This document shows, piece by piece, positions 34,432-48,400 of a stretch of DNA of 64,000 nucleotides. The DNA comes from Pontederia crassipes. Taxonomy: Eukaryota > Streptophyta > Magnoliopsida > Commelinales > Pontederiaceae. Below the pieces are notes generated by a model. It was given only the letters and a program-made list of their open reading frames with translations. It ran no database searches and was not told the origin of the DNA. A program made the translations under genes and the position numbers. How positions within the stretch are numbered: the first letter of the stretch is position 1; each line of letters begins with the position of its first letter. The stretch lies in the NCBI GenBank assembly GCA_030549335.1, contig CM060195.1, forward strand, positions 3,707,501-3,771,500, given 5' to 3'.

Positions 34432-35135
34432 TTTACTTTATGAAATTAAATAGCTAAGACTTTCCTAATAAGAGTGAAAGGATAATTTTAAGCAATTGGA
34501 GAAAGTGATTGAAAAGTTGTAGGGCGTCCATGGATAATTTTAAAGTTTAGAATAAAACAAGAATATGATAATATAAGGGTGAAATCTTTTTTCTTTATAG
34601 AAATGTATCTAATTTGAAAATACGGTATATGTCATTATATCATAAAATAATAAGGATAAATGGTCTGAAATGAGGTTCATTTTTTCCCCATTTATGGTCG
34701 CCATTAGGATTTAAATTCGTATTGAATAAATTACATTATGGTCAAATGTTAATATGAAAATTCGACGATCATCATCAAGATATGTAAAACACCTTTATTT
34801 TTTTTTGTTTTTGCCTGTATAGCCATCATGCATAAACAGTTAATATAGCTGATCAGAATGTTAAATGCCAGAGATTCTCGCAAGAGCAAACCACATATAA
34901 TGTTTCAAGAGAAATCATACAAACACAATTATATCTTTATTATATAATTAATCTTTCAAGAGAAATCATACAAACATACTTCACCATATTATATTCTCGC
35001 AAGATCTGCTAAAGCAATTGTTCATACGAAGAAAAAACAATATAGGGACAACCATTATCACACTATGTTCAACTAGATTATGGTAAAGCCTCATAACCAA
35101 GGACCAATTATTCAAGTAACAAAGTAATAGGTACT
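34432..35135. other. No gene seen; AT-rich, continuous with 43740 before element C inserted
   Basis: No domain recognised. Joined to the sequence at 43740 it would form one uninterrupted region into which element C inserted, but that joined sequence also shows no recognisable protein. Confidence 0.4.
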
Positions 35136-35140
35136 CGAAG

Positions 35141-35818
35141 TATAACGCCCCCAAATCGCACTTCGCCACGTGGCAGAATACGTTTCAAAGACGCTACGGG
35201 TCATCCTTATGTGTACATCTTTTTTATAAAACAAAGACTTTGACTGATCAACTCAATATCGATAAAAGCAGAAGACTTAATCATTATTAATCATAAAAGA
35301 GAGTAACATCATGATAAGCGGAAGACTGATAAATGACTTCATAGGAGTCTAATGGAAAGCTAATACATCAAGTAATAAAAAAGAAAGGAAAAAGCTATCC
35401 TCATCTAAAATAACCATGTGCAGCCACTTACGAGCTCGATCTGTCACCGTTGGCCACCATCATCATTCAAACCTTGGTATGTATTTAAGAACATGCAGGG
35501 GATAACCTCCCTATGAGTTTTACAACTCAGTATGGAAGTAAGATAAATATTGCCATAAGATCATGATTCTAGACATGAATCATATAGAGAACATCATCAT
35601 ATAAGAGGAAAGATGAATCATGATCATAATAACAGTAAAGAATCATGGAAAGGACATATGAATAAAAGATCATAATAATTCATCATAAAATTGACAAAAG
35701 TCGATCATCATAAGAGAAATTCTTTATTCATATGTGTTCATCTTCTTCATCATCTTATTATTCATCTTTGACTTATTTGAAGTATATTTCAACCCACGGG
35801 AAGGCCTGTCTCAACCCG

Positions 35819-35895
<77 letters not shown>

Positions 35896-37029
35896 AGCTG
35901 GCAGAGCTCAGCCCATAACTGACCGAAGTCAGTCCATAACCTAGTCGTCACTAGTCCATCATAAAAGAGCTCTCCATTTAACGATTTACGTCTTTTATCT
36001 TACATCTTTTAATTAATCCAATCACATCTTGATAAGAACTTTAAATCATAATAAAAGATAAGGTCATGGAGAGTGTATCAGGGTATAAATGTAATAATCA
36101 TCATCATTAAAATCTGGAGTAAGAACACTAATCAGGGATCTAAACATCATAAGATCGACTAAGATTGTGTCGGAACCCGAGCCGAAAAGGCGAAACCCGG
36201 GTCGGGTTCATACATGGTCGTCCTCGGTAAAATTCGAGAAAACCCGAGGCCAAGTTCGGGTTACACCCGGGCCGGATCGGGTCGTCTTCTTCTCAAAATC
36301 GTCATTTTGCTCGACTGTTCGTCGCGCGAGGAACTCGGTCCTGGTCATCTTCAACTCGGGCCAGGTTCGTCTGATTTGCAAAGCTCGGAGAAAGCAGCAA
36401 TGTCGCATATGGGCCGAATTCCTACGAACTTGGTCCGGTGAAGGACCTGCCCGGGCCGGGTTCCAGTGAACCCACACCGGGTTCTTCTTATGCAGAATCT
36501 ACGCAGACGCGCAATTCGCGTTCCGATCGTCTTCTCATGGACGGCACACATCAACACCATAAAACATCATGCACTAACTAGGAACTACATAGGACATGCT
36601 TCAAGTCTAAAATCAAGATTCTATCACGAATCTATTCTAATTCCATACCTTGAAGTTTCTGTCCAAGAAACTATTACTATAGTCCTCTTCTTCCTCTTCC
36701 TCTTCCTCTTCCTCTGGTCGCTCCTCTCTGTCCAGATGCGCGGCCGATTCCGTCCGAGTCCTCCGGTGTGTCCCCTGTATGGCGGCGGACGTCAAGGACA
36801 AGAAGAAATGAAAAGGGCGTACGCACGAGGAGGAACTAGGGCTGGCTCGTGAGGAAACGAAAAGGAGGTTCTGAATTTGGCCTCATATTTATAGGGGAGA
36901 AGTTTGAGTTTGGTTGGAAACCAACTCCTCTTAAAATTTGATCCCAGATTTTATCTTTTTTCCTTCTTTGTTTTATATTCCTTTTCTTTTCCTTTTATTT
37001 CTTTTCCCCAATAAATCTCAGGCGTTACA
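35141..37029 (-). repeat. 3' LTR of element C
   Basis: Opens TATAACGCCCCC (terminal TG mutated to TA) and closes GGCGTTACA, followed inward by the reverse complement of a CGAGGACGAATTTTATTTTA motif near the polypurine tract. It contains a 25-unit CAT expansion absent from its partner and a CCTCTT run near 36690. The tail near 36980-37020 is pyrimidine-rich. Confidence 0.9.
35821..35895 (+). repeat. (CAT)25 microsatellite inside the 3' LTR
   Basis: Seventy-five uninterrupted bases of CAT. The homologous position of the other LTR (near 42555) has only a short, impure run. Poly-His or poly-Ile readings of it are meaningless. Confidence 0.95.
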
Positions 37030-40000
37030 TCATAAACCCCATAAAATAAAATTCGTCCTCGAATTCAGTCATAAGTCAGAACTTACCAAATAATGTAGGA
37101 TATTCACTTCGCATTTTAAACTAGAGCTCCCAGGTTGCTTCGTCACCTCGGTGATGGCTCCAAGCCACCTTGATCAGTGGTACATTTTGTGGTTGTGACG
37201 TTGAACCTTCATCTTTAGAATCTGGATGGGTTGCTCCTCATAGGTCCGGTCATCTTTGAGGTTGGTTTCTTCATATCGTATAACATTGCGTCATCATGTT
37301 TGTACTTCTGGAGCATAGAAACGTGGAATACATTATGAACTCGCCCATAGGATGGAGGCAATGCCAGCCTACAAGCGCCCTCTCCAACTAGCTCAAGTAT
37401 CCTTTTGCAACATATCTTGGGCTGAGCTTTTCTCTTTTACTGAATCTCATCACTCCATTAGTTGGGAAAATCTTCAGGAGTACTTGGTCACCTGGCTGAA
37501 AAATTTGTTCACGTTGTCCTCTATCAGTATAAAAATTTTATCGAACTTGAGCTGCCTTCATTCTTTCTTGTATCAACTCGACTTTTGCTGAATATTCTTC
37601 GGTTTGTTTCAGTTCTTTAGCATCTAAAATCTTCCTTTCACCTACATCATTCCAGCATGCAGGTGAACGACATGGTCTCCCATACAAGACTGCAAAGGGA
37701 GTCATACGAATGCTGGAATGATAACTATTATTATAAGCAAACTCAATAAGTGGTAGGTGATCATCCCAATTGCCCTTCCAGTCAAAGGCACAAGCTCTTA
37801 ACATGTCTTCAATTGTTTGGATGGTTCTTTTGGTCTGACCATCCGTTTATGGATGGATGGAATGTCATACTGTAATTCAGCCTCATTTCAAAAGAGTCTT
37901 GTAAGCCTTTCCAGAATCTGGCTATAAATCTTGGATCCCTATCTGATATAATGGATGTGTGGATCTTATGAAGTCTGATTATCTCATTTACATATAGATT
38001 CATAAGGCTTTGCACTGATTGTTTTGACTTTATGAATAGAAAGTGTGCAGACTTCGTTAACCGGTCTACAATCACACATATGATATCATGTCCCTTCTGA
38101 GTGCGGGATAAGCATGTTATAAAATCCATGGAAATATCTTCCCACTTCCACTATGGAATGGCGAGAATGTGGTCTTTCCATAAGGCTTCTGATGTTCCAC
38201 TTTTACCTGTTAGCAGATCAGACACTTAGAAACATAATTCGCAATCTCTCGCTTCATGTCATTCCACCAGAAAGTTTTTTGCATATCCTTGTACATCTTA
38301 GTGCTGCCCGGATGGATCACAAATTCAAATTTATGGCATTCATCCATCACTTCTCTTTTTAGAGCTTCATCATTTGGGACCCATAAACGATCTTTGTATT
38401 GGATCCCACCATCTATTGAGAGCTTGAAGTCTTCTTATTTCTGACATCTTCCCAACATCTTTGCATAGGATCTTGAGCCTGAGCCTTAATAAACCTATCC
38501 ACCAGTTTTAACTGTATCTGGTGCATCATCAGTACTGCTCCATTCCTTTCAGGTCTTGACTTTCATAGAATTAACTCCTTCATCATCTTATACATACACA
38601 TAATCATGTGAGTTAGTGAGCCTTCTGACTTGCGGCTGAGTGCGTCAGCAACTGGGTTCGCCTTACCCGGGTGATAATTAATGGAGAACTCATAATCCTT
38701 TAGGTACTCCATTCATCTTCGTCGTCGCATATTAAGGTCTCGTTGAGAGAAGATGTACTTGAGGCTCTTATGATCGGTGAACACCTCAAACTGTACTCCA
38801 TACAAGTAGTGTCGCCAAATCTTTAATGCGAAGACTACCGCTGCCAATTCAAGGTCGTGAGTTGGGTAGTTCACCTCATGCTTTTTCAGCTGCCTAGATG
38901 CATATGCGACCACTTTCCCATGTTGCATGAGCACGCATCCCAGTCCTGTGCCGCAAATATCATTGTACACCACATACCCATCTGTACCTTTCGAAATAGT
39001 GAGTATGGGTGTAGTGGTCGGCCTTCAATTCTTGAAAATTGTCCTCGCATTTTTGTGTCCATATGTACTTTACTCCTTTCTTCTTTAGGTTCGTCAATGG
39101 AGATGCAATCTTTCAGAAATCCTTGATGAACCTACGGTAATAACCTACCAATCCGAGGAAGGTGCGGATTTTAGTGGCATGTTTTGGCCTTGGCTAGTGG
39201 GATACCACTTCTACCTTGGAAGGATCCACAGAAATGCCCTTCTTCGAGATTATGTGTCCAAGAAACATAATTCGGTCAAGCCAGAACTTACACTTTGATA
39301 CTTTACCATATAGCTTGTGTTGCCTTAACTTTTCCAAAACTATGTTCAAGTGTTTCTTGTGTTGTTCTTCATTTCTCGAATAGATCAGGATGTCATCTAC
39401 AAAGACAATGACAAACTAGTCCAAGTATGGTCTGAACACCCAGTTCATGAGATCCACAAAAGCTGCATAGGCGTTCGTCAGTCCAAAAGGCATCACTAGA
39501 AATTCATAATGACCATACCTTAATCGGAAAGCCGTCTTTTGTACATTTTCATCGGCCACTCTAAGCTGGTGGTATCCACTTCGTAAGTCGATCTTAGAAA
39601 ATAATGTGGCATTTGAGAGTTGATCGAAGAGGTCGTCGATCCGCGGTAGAGGGTACCTGTTCTTGAATGTGGCTTTATTCAACATCCGGTAGTCATTGCA
39701 CGGCTTTAAAGAGCTGTCCTTCTTCTTGACAAATAGCACTGGAGCACCCAGGGAGATACACTCAGCCTGATAAACCGTTTATTTAAAAGTTTTTGAATTT
39801 GCTTCTTCAGTTTATGCATCTCGGCCGGTGCCATTCTGTAGGGAGCTTTCGAGATCGGGACAGTGCCTGGGAGGAGATCGATCCGAAAATCAATCTCTCG
39901 TGAGGGTGGTAATCCGGAGATGTCGTCAGGAAAGACATCTAGAAATTCTCGAACTACGTCCAGTTGTTGTAGTTCGGTCCCTGGGTTGTCCGTCTTCATC

Positions 40001-40650
40001 ACATTTGCAAGAAAACTTCTGCATCCCTTCTGTATCATTCTTTGTGCTTTCATGGCAAATATGATAATCTTCTCATCTTTTCCCATGGTACCTCTGACGG
40101 TGGCCTTGTGTTCACCCTGAGTACCAATGATCACCTTCTTCTGTTTGCATAGTACGACTACATCATGGTAGGATAGCCAATCCATACCAAGAATGACATC
40201 GTAGTCCGTCATTGGAATGATTACCAAGTCTGCAGAAAATTTCTTGCCTTGTATCTCTACCGGTATCTCAGGAAGGTACTTAGTGGCGTAGAGCATTTCT
40301 ATAGGAGTAGTTATTTCCATATGGTGACTTATATCATGTAGAGGTAAACTTAAAGCAGTAACACATTCTTTAGATATGAAAGAGTGCGATGCACCTGAAT
40401 CAAATAAAACTGTAGTAGGAAGACCGGCTATGAATAGTGTACCCCTAATGACTTCAGCGTCTGCCGGTACTGCATCTTCCTCCATGTGGAAGATTCTTCC
40501 ACGCATCATGTTTCCACATCTTGCGTCACGCTGAGCTAGTGCAGGATCATCCTTTTTAGTAGGACAATCATGAATAAAATGTCCTTTTTGACCACAGTGC
40601 AAGCATACTCCAGCCTTCATTCTACATTCCCCAATGTGGAACCTCTTACA
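37030..40650 (-). pseudogene. Pol of element C (protease to chromodomain), inactivated
   Basis: From the 5' side: zinc knuckle CLHCGQKGHFIHDC near 40600, then protease VLFDSGASHSFIS near 40410 (motif intact). The RT lead-in includes ISGLPPSREIDFRIDL. RT at 39739-39300 has [13 protein letters not shown] and FVDDILIYS, the latter preceded by an in-frame stop. RNase H at 38973-38640 includes [14 protein letters not shown] and [12 protein letters not shown]. Integrase at 38400-37538 has VIVDRLTKSAHF and SIISDRDPRF, but the region of the third acidic residue is frameshifted. A chromodomain remnant near 37200-37080 reads KVAWSHHRGDEATWEL and then stops. Confidence 0.9.
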
Positions 40651-41790
40651 GTGGGGACAGACACTAGTACTTTGTGCCTGGCCTGCTACGGGGTGCTGAC
40701 GTTGGGGCTAACGCTGGAGTTGTTGTTGGCAGTTAGCATCACGAGGTTCATAAGGCCTCGTTCTGTGATCCCGACGTTGGTTCCTACGATCAGGTCCTCC
40801 TCGATTCTGACGACGGTCATTCCAGCGAGACTGGTTCTACGCTGAGGGCTGCACAAGAGCTTTTTCTTTCACATCCTTCAGCTCTTCATGTTTTCTAGCA
40901 TAGTTCATTTCCATAGTAGTTTCTAACTCCACTGCCAGACTCATATTTGCACATTGACCTGCTAAGGTGCTGGTCCTGAGCGTCTAGTTTAAGCCTTGGT
41001 AGAAATGATATGTCTTCTGTCTATCGCTCATCTTGAGAGTGTTGTACCTCTCTAGGAGAACGAATTTGACGTAGTACTGAGCCACTGTCATCTGATCCTA
41101 GCTCAGTTGTAGAAATTCCCTCTACTTCAGCGCACGCTGGTATGATGGAAAGTAGCGTGCCTCAAACGCTTCACAGAAACGTTCCCAAGGAATGTCATTA
41201 TGTCCTTCATACTGTGTATCCACCACAGTTCTCCACCAGTCTAAAGCATCATCAGTTAAAACACTGGTGGCGAACATGACCTTATCTTCTCCACAGTTCA
41301 TCTATTGTAGCTTCTCTTTTATGGTCCTCAACCATCTCTCAACTTTATCAAATTTGCCCAAACTATCATACTCTGGAGGCCGCAACTTCATGAATGCCTG
41401 AATAGTGTCCTTAAAGGACATCGGTGGCACAGGCTATACAGACAGAGGCTGTACAAAAGAAAGCTGAACTGATGGCATCATGGCTGGTACAACCTGAACG
41501 GATGGTGTCAGTACGGGCTGAATTGTTGGTGCCCATGATGGTGGGGACTGCATCAGTGGGGACTGAACTGTCGGCTCCACAGCACGAGCCTGACTCATTT
41601 GAACTTCATTCTGGTCCGTCCCCTCTTGTTGCAGATTTTCAATTCCGCCGTTACTTTGAGGTCATCTACGACCCCAACCTCGACCAGCAGGTGCGCGACG
41701 TGGAGGCATCTACATCATCATATTTAGAAACATCATATATCTTAGGAGATAAGATAGACTTACTTGACTTCAGGTGGCGCGGTGACTGCT
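40650..41790 (-). pseudogene. Gag of element C, inactivated
   Basis: Minus-strand translation shows the plant gypsy gag pattern: VLTDDALDWWRTVVD, IPWERFCEAFEARYFP, then QMTVAQYYVKFVLLERY, with stops between. It leads into the zinc knuckle at 40600. A plus-strand open frame at 41424-41795 is only its antisense shadow. Confidence 0.82.
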
Positions 41791-41867
41791 CGTGACGCTT
41801 GCACATGGACTATGACATCATACATTAGGACATGAGAATGGCCTAATTTTAGGCTCTGATACCTAAC

Positions 41868-43734
41868 TGTAACGCCCCCAAATTGCACTCTGCCACATGA
41901 TAGAATACGCTTTGAAGACGCTACGGGTCATCCTTACGTGTACATCTTATTGACCAAAATAAAGATTTTGAATGATCAACTCAACATCGATAAAAGCGGA
42001 AGACTTAATCATTATTAATCATAAAAGAGAGTAACATCGTGATAAGCGGAAGATTGATAAATGACTTCATAGGAGTCCAATGGAAAGCTAATACATCAAA
42101 TAATAAAAAGAAAGGAAAAAGCTATTCTCATCTAAAGGACTCGATAACCATGTGCAGCCACCTACGAACTCGATCTGTCACCGTTGGCCACCATCATCAT
42201 TCAGACCTTGGCCTGCATTTAAGAACATACATGGGAGAACCTCCCTATGAGTTTTATAACTCAGTATGGAAGTAAGATAAATATCGTAAGAAGATCATGA
42301 TACTAGATATAAATCATAAAGAGAACATCATCATATAAGAGGAAAGATGAATCACGATCATAATAACAGTAAAGAATCATTGAAAGGACATATGAATAAA
42401 ATATCATTATAATTTATCATAAAATTGGCAAAAGATGATCATCATAAGAGAAATTCTTTATTCATATGTGTTCATCTTCTTCATCATCTTATTATTCATT
42501 TTTGACTTATTTAGGGTATATTTCAACCCACGGGGAGGTCTACCTCAACCCGCCCATCATTATCATCATAACTAGCAGAGCTAGCCCATAACTGACCATA
42601 ATTAGTTCATAACTAATTGAAGTCAGCCCATAACCTGGTCGTCGTCAGTCCATCATAAAAGAGCTCTCCATTTAACAATTTACGTCTTTTATCTTACATC
42701 TTTTAATTAATCCAATCACATCTTGATAAGAACTTTAAATCATAATAAAAGATAAGGTCATGGAGAGTGTATCATGGGTATAAATGTAATAATCATCATC
42801 ATCATTAAGATCTGGAGTAGGAACACTACTCAGGGGTCTAAACATCATATGATCGACTAAGATCATGTCAGAACCTAGCCGAGTAGGACGAAACTCTGGT
42901 CGGGTTCATACATGGTTGTCCTCAGTAAAATTCGGGAAAACTCGGGCCGAGTTCGGGTTACATTCGGGCCGGGTCATCTTCTTCTCAAAATCGTCATTTT
43001 GCTCGACTGTTTGTCGCGCGAGGAACTCGGTCCTAGTCGTCTTCAACTCGGGCCAGGTTCGTCCGATTTGCAAAGCATGGAGAGCGCAGCAATGACGGAT
43101 TCGGGCCGAGTTCGTAGAACTCGGTCCGGTGAAGAACCTGCCCGGGCCGGATTCTAGTGAACCTGGACCGGGTTCTTCTTACGCAGAATCTGCGCAGACG
43201 CGCAGTTCACATTTCGATCATCTTCTCCGACGACGGATGACACACATCAACATCATAGAACATCATGTAATAATCAGGAACTACCTAGGACATGCTTCAA
43301 GTCTAAAATCAAGATTCTATCACGAATCTATCATAATTCCATACCTTAAAGTTTCTGTCCAAGAAACTATTACTGCAGTCATCTTCTTCCTCTTCCTCTT
43401 CCTCTTCCTCTTCCTTTGCCCGCTCCTCTCTGTCCAGATGCGCGGCCGATCCCGTCCGAGTCCTCCAGTGTGTCCCTTGTATGGCGGCGGCCGTCAAGGA
43501 CAAGAAGAAACGAAAAGGGCGCACGTACGAGGAGGAACTAGGGCCGGCTCGTGAGGAAACGAAAAGGGAGTTCTGATTTAATTTGGCCTCATATTTATAG
43601 GGGAGAAGTTCGAATTTGATTGGAAACCAATTCCTCTTAAAATCTGATCCCAACTTTTATCTTTCTCCTTCTTTGTTTTATATTTCTTTTCTTTTCCTTT
43701 TATTTCTTTTCCCCAATAAATCTCGGGCGTTACA
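41868..43734 (-). repeat. 5' LTR of element C
   Basis: Opens TGTAACGCCCCC and closes CGGGCGTTACA. Inward of its 41868 end lies the primer binding site. The GC-rich CCGGGCCGAGT-type block (about 42840-43180) and pyrimidine run (CCTCTT)n near 43385-43420 match the other LTR, but the long CAT run is missing. Confidence 0.92.
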
Positions 43735-43739
43735 CGAAG

Positions 43740-45490
43740 AATACAAGTTGAGGCACATATGGGAACTAATATCAGACAAAGACCATAAACCATGTTCTAC
43801 AATGCAAGAACATTTTAAAAAAACCTGAGATACACTTTCATCCTTTTGTTGTGCGAGCAAAACCCAATAATAAAAAGGTATATTGGGATGCAAGGGATGA
43901 TTAGGGTAAACTACATTTTCGGTGCCCTGACCACAGTCAAAACTTATCCGGCGATGCACTTCATAGTAGAGTGAGAGTGAGACACTTTGTTCATCACTAG
44001 CAAACCTGTTCACCATCACTTGAGAACCAAACACACTCAAAAGGAAATTAGGCGGACATAAGAGAATCAAGTTTATGTTGGAAGTTCCATAGCACAAGGC
44101 ACAATGAGGCATTATGGAGATTAAAGTTATCATTAGCTCTTGGTCCCATATTTACTGCTACCAAAGTTCAACTTCATCCCAAAATGTTATCGCATTCTGA
44201 AGGAAGAAAAATAAAGCAAATGGGGAACAATGGAGTTGCATAGAACAAGGGAAGACACTTGTCCCATACACTGCTGTGTGCTGATTAATGAAGAGGCATT
44301 TGTCTCAACTTAACTCATAGGAGACATTCTTTTAGCGATGGATGATTACCAAGGCTGTGCAACTATCCAATTTTATTCATATGGAGACGTATATGGATGA
44401 AAAAAGAAGTTTCTAACAAACACAAAAGGTAAAGAATTCTGTAAAAACATTGGTTTAAATTATTGCAGGACTGAAGAAAACCACATCATAAGAATCTAAT
44501 GTTCCAACATTGCTCCATAAACTATACCTGAATAACGATCGATGAAGAAGAGCCTCTCTTTGCTCTTTGTAGCAGACAGAGTCCAAATCCATCTGGAAAT
44601 ATCCTGAAAAAAATAATGGATCGTGTATAAGATACGTCTTCTGGTGATAATGATACACCAAATACATAAATATCGCTCTCAAAATAACATGTTAAAATAT
44701 TTTCATGATGAGACTGTTTATTTTGGTGGTGATAGTGTTTTCCCAGAAAATGAATTCATCATTTTCCATTATTTGGTACCTAAACCTCATAAATAAGTTA
44801 GTAACCAGGAAACTATTTCCCTATTGACCGGAAAACACCAAAAAGTTAAAGTTTGAGGAAACGATCTTCCCTTTTCTAAAAGAAAACTATTTTCCTCTCC
44901 GGGTCACTTGATTTTTTTATTAAGAAGATCATTTGGATCTTATATTCCCAAGTCATCTACCACAGATAAATGGATTATCTTTTATAGAGTTGGTTTTCCT
45001 TGAGTCATTTTTCTCGAGAATATATCTTACTAAAAAAATGTTTACGGTAAACTTGAACACTAAAAAAAGGAACGGTCAAATGCGTACGAACAAGCTTATA
45101 GACCACACAGGCATGACTTTCTTAACAATACAATTCAAATAACTTTGCTTCACCTGGATTGTAGGAATGCACTTTGCAAGTAAAGATCTTACTATTCTTT
45201 CCTTTTCCAATTTTCTCCCATGCAAGTTGTGGTTGTAAACTTAGCTAAGCTTCATTTTAGAGCTTCTCAACAGACTATTCATATGTTAAACTGTTAGGTG
45301 GACTGGTAGAAGCTTGATCCAAAGAGCATTTGGTAGTTGGTTAGAGGAACAGAAGTAATACCAAAATATTTTTTCAATCAACTAAATAGTAGAAGATTCA
45401 TAGGCCATGATTGATGAGAGAACCATTTGGGGAATTTTGTGTATGGTCACACAGTTAACTTATTTCAACAGGAGAAAGAAAATAAGTGAA
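43740..45490. other. No gene recognised; host-like spacer between elements C and E
   Basis: Frames at 43678-44133 and 44455-44682 on the minus strand show no known domain, and part of the first one runs into the LTR. Nothing on either strand resembles a transposon protein. Confidence 0.4.
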
Positions 45491-45495
45491 TCCTA

Positions 45496-48400
45496 TGTTG
45501 GAAATTTAATCCCTCTTCTTATGCGTGAATTATATAATATAAGCCAAGCACGATGCACAAGAAAATAATAATAGGCAAAAGAGACATCAAATTTATGTAG
45601 AAAAACCCTCCAATGAGAAGGAAAAAAATCACAGGGCAATCACAGAGTAATACCACTAATTTAAGAATAGAGTACAACGTCTTTCGGGTTTTGCCCAAAC
45701 CCGAATAATAATAATTTACTGGAATAAATAATTCTTTTATGAAAAATACTAAAATAATAATAGGAATAATATCATCTAATTACTACAATTCTTTGTAATT
45801 GTAGTATCAGCAAAACCTCAGAGATCCTCCCAATCTTGCTCTTTTTTTTTTATTCTTTGCTCTTCAAGAAGAAATCTTCTATCTTCTTTTTCAGTCCTCT
45901 TATCTCTCTTTTCTTTATTTGTTGACCAAAGAAAAATTTCTTTTCCTTTTCAATCAACTATAAACACAAGAAAAGAAAAAGTTCTTTTTTCTTTTCTTTT
46001 CCCAAAGCTCTCGACTGCTTCACAAAGAGAAGAAGAAAAATTCTTCTTCACGTACTCGGCGGCTCACCAAATCAAGAGAGAGAAAACATACCTAGTTAAT
46101 TAGGTTTAATTAACTTAAATAGATTTATCTTCTTAATGGGCAGGATTAACTCCAAAGGCCCAACAATCTCCCCCTCCAGTCCATGAGAAGGAGATCCTCC
46201 ATCAAGAATCATCGCTTGATCTTCGTGTCAGCCAATCCGACACCTCGTTCTGACTTTCTTCTTGGATTTGTCTTTGCTCTCCCTCTTCAGTAATCACTGA
46301 GTACTCAGAACTTGGATATCTAGTGAAAGCATGACGCTCTCTTATAGATCTGCGAGATGGAGTAGCATCTTGCTCCCCCTGCACAAAAATCCTCTACATC
46401 CGCATCTGTATCCACATCTGGCTCATTGTTTTCAAGTTCATCTTGTACATAATCATTGCTCTACTTCTTTGATTTCTTGAAGTCTACCAAGGTTTCTAAT
46501 TCATGAAAAATCACATCTTTGCTTTTGATGATTTTCTTCTTCTTTGGATCCCACAACTTATATTCAGAATCTGTATCTCCATAATCTAGAAATATGCACT
46601 CTTGAGTCTTCTCATTCAATTTTTGTCTATGTTCTTTTTCCACACGTGCAGAAACTCTACAACCAAAAATCTTCAAGTGAGAGTAAGACATATTCTTACC
46701 AATCCACACTTTCTCAGGAGTATCTGAATTCAAAGGAACTGATGGAGATCTATTAATTATGTAACACACAGTATTCGCAGCTTCACTCCAAAAGATCTTC
46801 GGTAGATTAGTCGTCCTCAGCATACACCTAACTCTATCCAGAATGGTTCTGTTCATTTTTTCAGCAATACCATTGTGATGTGGAGTCTTAGGTACTGACT
46901 TTTCATGTCTGATGCCATGCTTTGCACAATATTCTTTGAATTTCTGAGACGTATATTCACCACCATTGTCTGTGCGAAGACACTTCAGATTGTCTGTCTC
47001 CTTTTCCACCATAACATGAAATTTCTAAAAAATCTAAAATACTTGATCTTTTGTCTTAATAAAATAAATTCATAATTTTCGTGAAGCATCATCAATAAAA
47101 GTAACAAAATATCTATTGCCACCTAAAGAATTTACCTCAATGGGACCACACACATCAGAGTGAACCAAATCCAACTTATTTTTCTTTTTCTTAGAATTAG
47201 ACACAAATGACACTCTGCACTGTTTACCAAATAGACAATCATCACAAGTATTCAGAAATTTACTTTTAGTAATAGTGATGTGGGAATTCCTCGCTAGAAC
47301 CTGCATTCCTTTCTCACTCATGTGTCCTAATCTTTTGTGCTATAAATCTGATGAAGCTTCTTCCTCTATCGCATTAATCGACTGTCCAATCAAATTCACT
47401 TGAGTTTTGTAGAAGACACCTGATAGCTTTCCTTTACCAACAACCATGAATCTTTTAATCAATTTTCACTTTCTATCACCCATGTGGCTACAGTAGACTT
47501 CCTGATCCAAAAGCCGATGAGAAATCAGATTGAGACGTAAATCTGGTATGTGTCTGACATCCTTCAGAATCAATTCACAACCAACATCTGTTCGAATACA
47601 TACATCTCCAATTCCTGCAATTTTAGACTCTGTCTTATTGTCCATCTTCATTATGCCAAAATCACCGGTCCTGTATACATTGAAGCATTCTTTTAATGGA
47701 GTTGCATGATGTGAAGCCCCTGAATCGATGATCCACTCAACTAAAGAGTCTATGACATTGCATTCTTCATTTTTTCTGAAAGGTAATATAAATCCTCATC
47801 TGATGCCACTGCTGCAGTACTCTGATGTATCTTTCTGATTCTTCTGATTCTGTTGTTTCTTCCAGTCTCTACAATTTCTCTTGATATGTCCTTCTTTGCC
47901 ACAGTGATAACATGTAAATTTTTCTCTTGACTGTGACCTATTGTTGCCACGGACTTTTGGTCCTCTGCTTCTATCTCTACCTCTATTCTTTGTGATAAGA
48001 ACATGTGTAGTATCTGTTCCCATGCTCTTCCTCCTTGTTTCTTTATTGAACAAACAATCTTTGATCATAGTCAGTGATACCACACCATTAGGAGCAGAAT
48101 TACTAAGTGCTATCACCAAAGTTTTCCATGAATCTGACAAAGAACTCAGGACCATTAATCCTTGCATCTCATCATCAAGAACTATTTTCATTGCTCCTAA
48201 TTGATTTACTATTTCCTGAAATTCACTCAAGTGTTCAGCAATAGAATTTCCATCTTTAAGCTTCAAATTCATCAATTTCCTATCATGAAAGCTTTATTCT
48301 AAGCAGTATTTCTTTCATATAAATCTTGTAGCTTCTTCCACAAAACTTGTGCATCTGTCTCTTGAGCAATATGATGAAAAACACTGACATAAATAAATTG

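Larger units (their letters stand above)
35141..43734 (-). mobile_element. Structurally complete Ty3/gypsy Tekay-like retrotransposon, element C
   Basis: Two LTRs (35141-37029 and 41868-43734) bracket gag-pol on the minus strand, and the target duplication CGAAG is perfect (35136-35140 and 43735-43739). A primer binding site resembling initiator-Met tRNA (GGTATCAGAGCC) adjoins the 5' LTR at about 41852-41863. The LTRs are visibly diverged, with about a dozen differences in the first 85 bases, so the insertion is not recent. Coding capacity is destroyed by stops and frameshifts. Length is 8594 bp. Confidence 0.93.

Noticed and set aside
35734-35922. Poly-His frame
   Set aside because: Translation of a CAT microsatellite inside an LTR.
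41424-41795. 123-codon plus-strand frame
   Set aside because: Antisense to gag of element C, which shows clear gag motifs on the minus strand.
43678-44133. 151-codon minus-strand frame
   Set aside because: Its 3' part lies in the element C LTR and the remainder matches nothing I recognise, so it is left as unannotated spacer.
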